This document shows, piece by piece, positions 16,871-24,891 of a DNA stretch of 51,512 nt (positions are counted from its first letter, which is position 1; every line of letters starts with the position of its first letter). The DNA lies in assembly GCA_024680915.1 (NCBI GenBank), contig JAILBN010000052.1:1-51512 (forward strand), read 5' to 3'. This DNA is from Treponemataceae bacterium. Lineage in GTDB: Bacteria; Spirochaetota; Spirochaetia; Treponematales; Treponemataceae. Position numbers and translations under genes: made by a program. The notes beneath the pieces were generated by a model. That model made no database searches, had not been told where the DNA came from, and was given only the letters and a program-made list of their open reading frames with translations.

Positions 16871-19600
16871 ATGAAAGCTATTGAACTTGAGAAAGCCTAC
16901 AATCCCCAGGATTTTGAGGACAGGCTTTATGAACGCTGGGAGAAGGAAGGTTATTTTAAGCCCTCTTCTGATGAGTCTTCTCCTGTACACAATGAAAACT
17001 GCAGCTGCAAAAAATCGGATACCTATACAGTCGTCATACCTCCGCCAAACGTCACAGGCGTCCTTCATATGGGACATGGCCTTAACAACACACTTCAGGA
17101 TATAGAAATACGTTATCACCGCATGAAGGGTGACAATACCCTTTGGGTTCCAGGAACTGACCATGCCGGTATCGCTACCCAGAATGTGGTGGAGCGCCGT
17201 CTAAAAAAAGAGGGCTTGCGCCGTCAGGATTTAGGACGGGATAAATTCCTTGAGCGTACCTGGGATGTGAAAAAAGAACATCATGCCATAATCACCAAGC
17301 AGCAGAGAAAGCTGGGCAACTCCGTTGACTGGAGCCGTGAGCGCTTCACCATGGACGAAGGCCTTTCCAAGGCTGTGCGTAATGTTTTCGTAACACTTTA
17401 TGAAAGAGACCTTATTTATAAGGGAAATTACCTTGTAAACTGGTGTCCTTCCTGTGGTACGGCCCTTGCCGATGATGAGGTTGAGCACGAGGATACACCC
17501 GGTGCTATGTACCATATGTTCTATGAATTCGCTGATGGTTCCGGCAAAATAGAGATAGCCACCACCCGTCCGGAGACACTTTTCGGTGATACTGCCGTTG
17601 CCGTCCATCCGGAGGATCCCCGCTATAAGGACATAATCGGCAAGAAGGTAAAGCTTGCCCTGACAGATAAAGAAATCCCTATTATCGCAGATACTTACGT
17701 TGACCGGGAGTTCGGTACCGGTATGGTTAAGATCACTCCGGCCCATGACCCCAATGACTGGGAGGTGGGTAAGCGCCATGACCTTCCTATAATCAATATC
17801 CTCAATCCTGACGGAAGCTTGAACGAGAACGTCCCCGAAAAATACCGGGGAATGAGCTGCAAGGAAGCCCGTGAGGTAGTCCTGGAGGATCTGAAAGCAG
17901 CAGGACTTTTTAAGGAAGAGGAGAAGATTACCCATCCTGTAGGCCATTGTTATCGTTGCCACACTGTGGTTGAGCCCTATCTTTCAGAGCAGTGGTTCGT
18001 CCGCATGAGACCTCTTGCTGACAAGGCTCTTAAGGCTTGGAAAGACGGTGAGATCGTATTCTATCCCAAGAAATGGGAGAACACATATACTCACTGGATG
18101 GAGAACATCCGTGACTGGTGTATAAGCCGGCAGCTTTGGTGGGGGCACCGTATCCCGGTATGGTATTGCCAGGACTGCGGCGAGATGATCGTTTCCCGCG
18201 AGGATCCCTCCTGCTGTCCCAAATGTGGTGCTAAAGCAGACCGCCTGAAGCAGGACCCCGATGTCCTTGATACCTGGTTCAGCTCCTGGCTGTGGCCCTT
18301 CAGTACTCTGGGCTGGCCTGAGAACACTAAGGACCTTCAGACCTTCTACCCCACGACAGCTCTTGTGACCGCCTATGACATCATCTTCTTCTGGGTTTCC
18401 AGAATGATTATGGCCGGTCTTGAATTCACAGGTAAAGCGCCTTTCCATGATATCTATATTCATGGTCTTGTCCGGGATAGGCAGGGGCGTAAAATGAGTA
18501 AATCCTTGGGTAATGGTATGGATCCTCTTGAGCTTATACAGGAATATGGCTCAGATGCCGTTAAATATACCCTTGGCTTTATGTGTGCCCAAGGCCAGGA
18601 TGTCCTGGTTGACAAGGACTCCTTCAAGCTGGGAAGCCGTTTCGCCAACAAGATATGGAACGCCAGCCGCTATCTACTTGGAAACCTTGAGGGAAGAAAT
18701 CTTATTCCTGTTCGTAAGGCAGATCTTACGGAGCTTGATAAATGGATTTATGCCCGCCTCGATAACGCTGTCAGGACGGCTAGAAGCGCCCTGGAGGGCT
18801 ATCGCTTCAATGACGGTGCCCAGGCCTTGTACGAGTTCTTCTGGACTGAATTCTGTGACTGGTATGTTGAAGCCACTAAGCTTTCCTTCCGTAATGGGGA
18901 CGATGCCGAGAAGGATCGCGCAGCTTCTGTGCTCCTCAATATCCTTGAGGAAAGCCTGCGTCTCCTTCATCCTTATCTGCCCTTCGTGACAGAGGAAATC
19001 TATCAGAAGCTGCCTCTTTCAGAGATTGCGGAATCCCGTAAGGCCGCTGGAAAGGAAGCTGTATGCACAAGCATTTACACAGGTATGCTGATTGCAGCTC
19101 CTTATCCGGAAATAGATGATGGTCGTGCGGATTCTCTCGTCACGGCCCGTTTCGATGCCCTTCAGGAGCTTATCAGGTCTGTAAGAGCCCTCCGTGCTGA
19201 ATGTGGAATAGGACCTGAGGTCAAGCTCAATACAAAGGTCATTATCACTAAGGGCAGCAACGCTGAGGTTTGTAAGGAAAAGACAGATATAATCAAGCTG
19301 CTTGCAGGCGTCGGTTCCCTTGACTTTGTGGATGAGAAGCCCCATAGTGCCATTGGAGCCGTAGGTAACGGCTTTGAGACCTTTATCATCGTTGACAGCT
19401 CTATAAATGTAGATGCCCTGAAAGCCCGTTTTGAGAAAGCTCTTAAGAACGAGAATGACTTCATAGAAAAGACGAAAGCAAAGCTTTCTGGTAAATTCGC
19501 CCAGAATGCCCCGGCTGAGGTCGTGGCTCAGTTCCGTGAAAAACAGGCGGAGGCAGAAAGACGTGTAGAGAAGCTTTCTTCCTATCTGCAGAATCTTTGA
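16871..19600 (+). CDS. valS: Valyl-tRNA synthetase
   Basis: 909 residues, the usual length. Class I signatures are PPPNVTGVLHMGHGLNNT (HIGH box, about 65) and KMSKSLGNGMDP (KMSKS, about 541). WCPSCGTALADDEVEHED and the editing-domain stretch TTRPETLFGDTAVAVHP separate ValRS from IleRS. WYCQDCGEM ... CCPKCGA is a zinc knuckle. The C-terminus ends in the short coiled coil typical of ValRS (REKQAEAERRVEKLSSYL). It charges tRNA-Val in the cytoplasm. The leader carries a hairpin plus T10 that may attenuate transcription. Confidence 0.97.
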   Translation: MKAIELEKAYNPQDFEDRLYERWEKEGYFKPSSDESSPVHNENCSCKKSDTYTVVIPPPNVTGVLHMGHGLNNTLQDIEIRYHRMKGDNTLWVPGTDHAGIATQNVVERRLKKEGLRRQDLGRDKFLERTWDVKKEHHAIITKQQRKLGNSVDWSRERFTMDEGLSKAVRNVFVTLYERDLIYKGNYLVNWCPSCGTALADDEVEHEDTPGAMYHMFYEFADGSGKIEIATTRPETLFGDTAVAVHPEDPRYKDIIGKKVKLALTDKEIPIIADTYVDREFGTGMVKITPAHDPNDWEVGKRHDLPIINILNPDGSLNENVPEKYRGMSCKEAREVVLEDLKAAGLFKEEEKITHPVGHCYRCHTVVEPYLSEQWFVRMRPLADKALKAWKDGEIVFYPKKWENTYTHWMENIRDWCISRQLWWGHRIPVWYCQDCGEMIVSREDPSCCPKCGAKADRLKQDPDVLDTWFSSWLWPFSTLGWPENTKDLQTFYPTTALVTAYDIIFFWVSRMIMAGLEFTGKAPFHDIYIHGLVRDRQGRKMSKSLGNGMDPLELIQEYGSDAVKYTLGFMCAQGQDVLVDKDSFKLGSRFANKIWNASRYLLGNLEGRNLIPVRKADLTELDKWIYARLDNAVRTARSALEGYRFNDGAQALYEFFWTEFCDWYVEATKLSFRNGDDAEKDRAASVLLNILEESLRLLHPYLPFVTEEIYQKLPLSEIAESRKAAGKEAVCTSIYTGMLIAAPYPEIDDGRADSLVTARFDALQELIRSVRALRAECGIGPEVKLNTKVIITKGSNAEVCKEKTDIIKLLAGVGSLDFVDEKPHSAIGAVGNGFETFIIVDSSINVDALKARFEKALKNENDFIEKTKAKLSGKFAQNAPAEVVAQFREKQAEAERRVEKLSSYLQNL

Positions 19601-19626
19601 TTTTTAGAGGATAAAGGAGGCCGCCA

Positions 19627-20226
19627 GTGGGAATGAACGTCGATAAACCTTCTCAGATGAATGAGCAGGGAATGTTACAGCTGAAAGGTATATATTTAGC
19701 GCCTTATATACAGTTGGCTACTGCGCTTATCGGAAAATCACGTCACGCTGGCGGTAATATGTTCCGTCATCAGATAGACACAATGGGAATTCTCATCGAT
19801 TACGGCTATCTGGATGGAGTTTTATTGAAGGCTGCCCTTATACATGATTTGGTGGAGGATATTCCTGGCTATGATGTTCAGAATATACTCCATATTGATG
19901 AGGATTCTCCAGAAGTCCTCAAGCTTGTCATGGAAGTTACCAGGGAAGAGGGACAGACAAAAAGTGATTTCCTGAAAAAAATAATGAGAAGGGGCAGCGA
20001 GAATGCCAAAATCCTGAAATGCGCTGACCGCATAAGCAATATGATAAGCCTTGGTTTCGTCACTGATGAAGCATTTATAGCGCGTTACTGTGATGAGACT
20101 GAGTTTTATATTTTCCCGATCGCGCTTGAAGTCGATTACAATATGTACCTGGAGCTTATTCAGCTTGTTATAACAAGACGGCGGTATTTGGAGGATACCG
20201 GTTATTATATCAGGAATAATGACTGA
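19627..20226 (+). CDS. HD-domain hydrolase resembling (p)ppGpp hydrolases
   Basis: 199 residues. GTG 19627 is chosen because GGAGG ends 6 nt before it; ATG 19633 is the alternative. HD-superfamily residues appear in the order seen in the SpoT/MESH1 hydrolase domain: FRHQIDTMGIL, AALIHDLVEDIPGY (HD followed by ED) and ILKCADRISNMISL (late Asp). No synthetase, TGS or ACT domain is present. A small alarmone hydrolase or a related nucleotide phosphohydrolase is the best guess. It starts 26 nt after valS, so it is probably cotranscribed, which would suit a gene tied to aminoacylation status. Confidence 0.7.
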   Translation: MGMNVDKPSQMNEQGMLQLKGIYLAPYIQLATALIGKSRHAGGNMFRHQIDTMGILIDYGYLDGVLLKAALIHDLVEDIPGYDVQNILHIDEDSPEVLKLVMEVTREEGQTKSDFLKKIMRRGSENAKILKCADRISNMISLGFVTDEAFIARYCDETEFYIFPIALEVDYNMYLELIQLVITRRRYLEDTGYYIRNND

Positions 20227-20348
20227 TTTTCAGTCCTATGTTAGCTTGGAAACAATCTGAAATACTCAAAAAAAGAACGGTAAAAGACAATACAAAAACA
20301 AGCTGCGGTTACATACTTAAGATGAGCTTGCAGAGTTTTTTTCGGATT

Positions 20349-20378
20349 TTGTTAGTCATAAGATTTATATCTTATAAA
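20349..20378 (+). promoter_or_regulatory. Possible promoter of kduI-kdgK-eda-GH28
   Basis: TTGTTA (20349-20354), 18-nt spacer, TATAAA (20373-20378), about 90 nt before the kduI ATG. It is the best sigma-70 match in the 242-base gap after the HD gene. Confidence 0.4.
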
Positions 20379-20401
20379 GTTTGCGTTGCAGACTATATAA
20401 C

Positions 20402-20413
20402 TGAAAGCTTTCA
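20402..20413. promoter_or_regulatory. 12-bp palindrome upstream of kduI, operator candidate
   Basis: TGAAAGCTTTCA is a perfect palindrome lying about 20 nt downstream of the predicted start of transcription. Its TGAAA...TTTCA arms resemble LacI-family operators, although the centre is GC and not CG. The window encodes a LacI-type sensor protein, but that protein's DNA-binding domain is AraC-type, so a match is not assured. Confidence 0.35.
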
Positions 20414-20468
20414 AAAAAAGTCAATTTTGTGAATGTGTATTTGCTTGTTGACCTTTGTAGGAGAATCT

Positions 20469-21311
20469 ATGGATATTCGTTATTCTGTGAATCAACGTGA
20501 TTTCAAACGTTATACAACTGAGGAAATAAGATCAGAGTTTCTTATTGAGAAAGTTTTTCTTCCTGACGACGTGACAGCTGTATACTCTCATGTAGACCGC
20601 GTCGTTACCCTGGGTGCCATGCCTGTAAGCAAATCTCTTGATATTGAGAAGAACATTGACTGCTGGAAAAATTTCGGCGTCACCTATTTCCTTGAGCGCC
20701 GTGAGCTTGGCATTATCAATATCGGAGGCGAAGGAACCGTAACCGCCGACGGTAAGGAATATCTTATGGGGAATATAACCGCCCTCTATCTGCCTATGGG
20801 CACCAAGAAAGTTTCCTTCAGCAGCAGTAAGGCTGATGAGCCCGCAAAATTCTATATGTGCTCCTATCCTGCCCACAAAGCATATCCTGCCAAGCTGATA
20901 ACTAAAGACGATGCCAACAAGGTTCCTCTTGGATCCCAGGAGACTTCCAATAAACGTACTATATATCAGTTCATTCATCCTAAGGTACTTGAGACCTGCC
21001 AGCTTTCCATGGGCTGCACTATGCTGGATACAGGTTCTGTATGGAACACCATGCCGGCCCATACCCATGAGCGCCGTATGGAGGTTTATCTTTACTTCCG
21101 TATTCCAAAGGACAATGTGGTATTCCATTTCATGGGAGAAGGTCAGCAGACCCGCCATATTGTGATGCAGAACGAGCAGGCTGTCATTTCACCTAGCTGG
21201 TCAATCCATTCTGGCTGCGGTACAAGCAACTATACCTTCATCTGGGCTATGGGTGGAGAGAACCGCGAATTCGATGATATGGACAACATTGCCATAACGG
21301 ATTTGAGATGA
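20469..21311 (+). CDS. kduI: 4-deoxy-L-threo-5-hexosulose-uronate ketol-isomerase
   Basis: 280 residues from ATG 20469 (AGGAGA just upstream; an earlier in-frame start lacks a site). The cupin metal site MPAHTHERRMEVYLYF supplies two His and a Glu, and SIHSGCGTSNYTF supplies the third His. FLERRELGIINIGGEG and WAMGGENREFDDMD are family signatures. The enzyme isomerises 5-keto-4-deoxyuronate, from unsaturated galacturonate, to 2,5-diketo-3-deoxygluconate. The next enzyme, KduD, is not in this window. It is first in an operon with kdgK, eda and the GH28 gene. Confidence 0.95.
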   Translation: MDIRYSVNQRDFKRYTTEEIRSEFLIEKVFLPDDVTAVYSHVDRVVTLGAMPVSKSLDIEKNIDCWKNFGVTYFLERRELGIINIGGEGTVTADGKEYLMGNITALYLPMGTKKVSFSSSKADEPAKFYMCSYPAHKAYPAKLITKDDANKVPLGSQETSNKRTIYQFIHPKVLETCQLSMGCTMLDTGSVWNTMPAHTHERRMEVYLYFRIPKDNVVFHFMGEGQQTRHIVMQNEQAVISPSWSIHSGCGTSNYTFIWAMGGENREFDDMDNIAITDLR

Positions 21312-21336
21312 ATTATTGCCTGCGGCAAAAATTGTA

Positions 21337-21358
21337 AAACAAGCCTGCAGGCTTGTTT
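21337..21358 (+). promoter_or_regulatory. Intercistronic hairpin between kduI and kdgK
   Basis: AAACAAGCC (21337-21345) pairs with GGCTTGTTT (21350-21358), loop TGCA. A smaller hairpin TTGCC-TGC-GGCAA stands at 21316-21328. The stem lacks a T-tract beyond its own arm, so RNA processing or partial termination are both possible. Confidence 0.55.
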
Positions 21359-21389
21359 ATTGCCGCCAAGGCTTTAAAAGGAGATAAAG

Positions 21390-22427
21390 ATGGGAAAAAC
21401 AATTACATTCGGTGAGATTATGCTCAGGCTGAAATCACCGGAGCACGAAAGGCTCTTTCAGTCACCTGTACTGGAAGCAACATTTGGAGGCGGTGAGGCT
21501 AATGTCGCCGTTTCGCTTTCTATTTTCGGAAAAAACGCAACATTCGTAACGTCTGTTCCAGATAATGCTGTGGGTGAAGCCGCCATAGCGGAACTTCGTA
21601 AGCATGGTGTGGATACGTCATATATAAACAAGGTCAAGGGCGGAAGGCTTGGTATCTATTATCTTGAGACCGGTGCCTGCGCAAGACCTTCTCTGGTCGT
21701 ATACGACAGGGCAGAAAGCTGTATAGCAAAGGCAAAGCCAGCTGATTTCAACTGGTCAGACATAATGAAGGATGCGGAATGGTTCCATGTTACCGGAATT
21801 ACTCCTGCTCTTTCCCAGGAAGCTGCCGATACGGCTCTTGAGGCCATGAAAGCCGCGAAGAGTGTAGGTGCTACTGTTTCCATGGACCTTAATTACAGAA
21901 AGAAGCTTTGGAACTATGGAAAGAAAGCTCCTGAGGTTATGAGGGAGCTGGTGAAATTTGTGGATGTGGTTATCGCTAACGAAGAGGATATCCAGATGTG
22001 TCTCGGTATCACAGCTCCTGGTGTGGATGTCACAAAGGGCAAGCTTGATACTGATGACTACAAGAAGCTTACCGCAGCGGTTAAGAGCGAGTTCAGCAAC
22101 GTAAAAATCGTTGCCGTTACTCTCCGCGAAAGTATTTCTGCCGACAAAAACGGATGGTCTGCAGTCCTTTCTGGCAAAAGCGGCTTCTATACATCAAAGA
22201 AATACGCCATCGACGATATCGTTGACCGCGTAGGTGGAGGAGACTCTTTCTCTGCTGGAATCATATTCGGACTTCAGGAATACGCTGACAACGAGCAGCA
22301 GGCTCTTGAGTATGCTGTGGCAGCATCAGCCCTCAAGCACACTATTCCTGGTGATTTTAACCTCACAAGAAAGAACGAGGTCCTCGCCCTTGCAGGCGGT
22401 GATGGCTCTGGCCGTGTTCAGCGCTAA
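21390..22427 (+). CDS. kdgK: 2-dehydro-3-deoxygluconokinase
   Basis: 345 residues, PfkB/ribokinase family. The N-terminal motif FGGGEANVAVSLSIFG and the C-terminal catalytic motif DRVGGGDSFSAGII (anion hole and base Asp) are intact. It phosphorylates KDG with ATP to KDPG, joining the UxaA and KduI branches. Shine-Dalgarno AAGGAG. It lies 10 nt before eda, whose product cleaves KDPG. Confidence 0.93.
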   Translation: MGKTITFGEIMLRLKSPEHERLFQSPVLEATFGGGEANVAVSLSIFGKNATFVTSVPDNAVGEAAIAELRKHGVDTSYINKVKGGRLGIYYLETGACARPSLVVYDRAESCIAKAKPADFNWSDIMKDAEWFHVTGITPALSQEAADTALEAMKAAKSVGATVSMDLNYRKKLWNYGKKAPEVMRELVKFVDVVIANEEDIQMCLGITAPGVDVTKGKLDTDDYKKLTAAVKSEFSNVKIVAVTLRESISADKNGWSAVLSGKSGFYTSKKYAIDDIVDRVGGGDSFSAGIIFGLQEYADNEQQALEYAVAASALKHTIPGDFNLTRKNEVLALAGGDGSGRVQR

Positions 22428-22437
22428 GGATTAAGAA

Positions 22438-23403
22438 ATGAGTGATTTGTTAGATAGAATAAGGGATATTGGTATTATCCCGGTAATTAAGCTTACCAGC
22501 GAAGAGCAGGCGGTTCCTCTTGCCAAGGCTCTCATTGACGGTGGAATCCCTGCTGCTGAGGTTACCTTCAGATCAGCTGCGGCAGCAGATGGAATAAAGG
22601 CTATAAAAAAAGCTTATCCAGATATGCTCCTTGGTGCCGGTACCGTAATAAACAAAGATTACGCCCAGCGTGCCATAGATGCAGGTGCGCAGTTCATAGT
22701 TTCCCCTGGCTTCAATCCTGAGGTCATCGACTTTGTGATGAGCAAGGGTGTCCCCATGATTCCTGGTGTAGCTACCCCAGGTGAGATAGAGCAGGCTCTT
22801 TGCAAGGGACTGAATGTACTCAAATTCTTCCCTGCTGAAGCTGCTGGCGGAGTTGCTATGCTCAATGCCTTTGCAGGGCCTTTCGCCAATGTCCGCTTTA
22901 TGGCTACAGGTGGAATCAATGCTAAGAATATGGGCGAGTATTTCAAATGCAAGAATATCCTTGCCATCGGCGGCAGCTGGATGGTCAAAGAAGACAATGA
23001 GCTTGTGACAAAGCTCAGCCGTGAGGCTGTCTCTCAGATGCATGGCTTCACTCTCGGCCATATTGGTGTGAACGGTGCTGACGAGAAAGATGCCGCGGAT
23101 ATCGCCAAGCTTTTTGAGATTTTCGGTCTTCTGGGCAAGGAAGGAAATTCTTCTTGGTTCTGTAACTCTACTGTGGACTCCACCAGCTTTGAGGTTATGA
23201 AGGGTAACGGAAAGGGCCTTCATGGTCATATCTGCATAAAGACATGGAACATAGAGCGTGCTCTTGCCTATCTTTCCCGCTATGGCGTAAAAGCTGATAT
23301 GTCTACAGCAAAGTATACGGGAGAAGCTGGTAAATCTCCTCTTTCTTTTGTATATACGACAATGATGATCGGTGGCTTTGCCGTCCATCTGAACAAGGCA
23401 TAA
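22438..23403 (+). CDS. eda: KDPG aldolase with C-terminal VOC-like extension
   Basis: 321 residues, about 110 longer than usual KDPG aldolases. Residues 1-205 are the class I aldolase barrel: IIPVIKL, PAAEVTFRS with the active-site Glu, LGAGTVIN, and VLKFFPAEAAGG with the Schiff-base Lys near 129. From about 205 (HGFTLGHIGVNGADEKDAA) the chain changes to a single glyoxalase/VOC-like module ending GGFAVHLNKA. The barrel splits KDPG into pyruvate and glyceraldehyde-3-phosphate. The role of the extension is unknown. The frame is continuous, so this is a fusion. Confidence 0.9.
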   Translation: MSDLLDRIRDIGIIPVIKLTSEEQAVPLAKALIDGGIPAAEVTFRSAAAADGIKAIKKAYPDMLLGAGTVINKDYAQRAIDAGAQFIVSPGFNPEVIDFVMSKGVPMIPGVATPGEIEQALCKGLNVLKFFPAEAAGGVAMLNAFAGPFANVRFMATGGINAKNMGEYFKCKNILAIGGSWMVKEDNELVTKLSREAVSQMHGFTLGHIGVNGADEKDAADIAKLFEIFGLLGKEGNSSWFCNSTVDSTSFEVMKGNGKGLHGHICIKTWNIERALAYLSRYGVKADMSTAKYTGEAGKSPLSFVYTTMMIGGFAVHLNKA

Positions 23404-23422
23404 TAAATAAAACGGGGTGCAT

Positions 23423-24775
23423 ATGATGATCCGCAGAATTGAATCCTTTGGAGCTGTTTCTTTTCCTGAGGGTAACGATAATTCTGAAGCGTTTGCCGCA
23501 GCTTTTGATTTTTTCAGGAAAAACGGCGGCGGTATTCTGAAAGTTGGTAAGGGAATATGGAAAACAGGTCCCTTGACCTTATGTTCCAACATTACATTGG
23601 AGCTTGAGGAAGGTGCCCTTCTTTCATTCATTCCTGAGCCTGAGCTTTACAGACCCGTAAAAACACGCTGGGAAGGTGTCGTCTGTTATGCAATGCACCC
23701 CTGTGTTTTTGCCGCAGGAGAGACTGATGTCACTATCTGCGGCAAAGGTACTATCGATGGGGATGGACAGGTATGGTGGAAGCTGCTGGAAAAGAAAAGA
23801 AAGCAGGGAAAACCCCTTGAGCCCATCGAAAAAGAGCTTGCTTCCCTTAATCCTGGCTATGAGACTCAGCCTGGTGGGGGAGGTGGCCGGAATACCCAAT
23901 TCTTAAGGCCTGCCCTCGTGCAGTTCTATGAATGCAAGAATGTAAGAATCCTTGATGTAACCTTGAAGAATTCTCCATTCTGGACTCTTCATCCTGTATT
24001 CACTGATACTCTGCTGATAAAGAACGTAAGCGTCATAAATCCCCATGATGCTCCTAACACAGACGGTATGGATATTGATTCCTGTGTCAATGTGGAGATA
24101 GATGCTTGTAGAATTAGCGTAGGGGACGACGGAATCGCCATCAAGTCTGGTTCTGGAGAAGATGGCATCCGTATCAACAAAGCCTCAAAGAATATAAAGA
24201 TTTCTGACTGTACTGTTGCTGACGGTCATGGTGGTGTAGTTATCGGGAGCGAGACTGCCGCCGGTATAGAGAATGTATGTGTGGACAGCTGCCGCTTTGA
24301 GGGAACTCAGCGAGGAATCCGCCTTAAGACCCGAAGGGGCAGGGGAGGCGCCGTAAGACAGCTTGAGTTCAAGAATCTTACCATGGTGAACAATCTTTGT
24401 CCTTTGACAATTAATATGTTCTACTGCTGCGGCACGAATCGTAATGAGCCGGAGTTCTTCTCTCAGGAAGCTCTTCCTGTAAAATCCGATACACCCTCTA
24501 TAAAAGATATAGTTATATCAGGAATAAAAGCTTCAGGCTGCAAAGCCTCCGCTGGCTTTATAGCAGGACTTCCTGAATCTCCTGTGGAGAATATCCTCAT
24601 TGAGGACTGTTCTTTTGAAGTTGATATGACTTCATCCGAGGATCCTTCTGTATCTGATATGTATGCAGGGATTCCTGAATGCAATGAAAAATCCTTCCGA
24701 CTTTTGAATGTGAAGAATATCAGCTTCAACAATTCGAAAGTGATAGGTCCTTCTGAAGAATTTATACGTAGATAG
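23423..24775 (+). CDS. Glycoside hydrolase family 28 (polygalacturonase-type), cytoplasmic
   Basis: 450 residues from ATG 23423 (ATG 23426 and GTG 23417 also possible). The right-handed beta-helix enzyme shows the GH28 active-site motifs NTDGMDIDSC (~212), GDDGIAIKSG (~234), GHGGVVIGSE (~268) and RGIRLKTRRG (~300). It hydrolyses alpha-1,4 galacturonosyl (or rhamnogalacturonan) bonds. No signal peptide is present, so it should act on imported oligomers, probably as an exo-enzyme. It is the last gene of the kduI operon and is followed by a bidirectional terminator. Confidence 0.9.
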   Translation: MMIRRIESFGAVSFPEGNDNSEAFAAAFDFFRKNGGGILKVGKGIWKTGPLTLCSNITLELEEGALLSFIPEPELYRPVKTRWEGVVCYAMHPCVFAAGETDVTICGKGTIDGDGQVWWKLLEKKRKQGKPLEPIEKELASLNPGYETQPGGGGGRNTQFLRPALVQFYECKNVRILDVTLKNSPFWTLHPVFTDTLLIKNVSVINPHDAPNTDGMDIDSCVNVEIDACRISVGDDGIAIKSGSGEDGIRINKASKNIKISDCTVADGHGGVVIGSETAAGIENVCVDSCRFEGTQRGIRLKTRRGRGGAVRQLEFKNLTMVNNLCPLTINMFYCCGTNRNEPEFFSQEALPVKSDTPSIKDIVISGIKASGCKASAGFIAGLPESPVENILIEDCSFEVDMTSSEDPSVSDMYAGIPECNEKSFRLLNVKNISFNNSKVIGPSEEFIRR

Positions 24776-24836
24776 TAGATTTTTCTAGCTTTATTTTTAC
24801 ATGCCTTTCTGTTAAAACTTTTTCTCTTTTATAAAA

Positions 24837-24864
24837 AAAGACCGTAAGAAAACTTACGGTCTTT
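24837..24864. terminator. Bidirectional terminator between GH28 and ABC binding-protein genes
   Basis: AAAGACCGTAAG (24837-24848) pairs perfectly with CTTACGGTCTTT (24853-24864), loop AAAA, with A/T runs at both ends. It serves the plus-strand GH28 operon and the minus-strand importer operon. Confidence 0.88.
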
Positions 24865-24891
24865 AAAACTTGCGCTTAAAGGGCTGTCAGC

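Noticed and set aside
17231-17962. 243-codon ORF antisense to valS
   Set aside because: It lies wholly inside a certain valS, has no Shine-Dalgarno and matches nothing recognisable.
22573-23631. 352-codon ORF antisense to eda and GH28
   Set aside because: It spans two convincing genes on the other strand and has no domain pattern.
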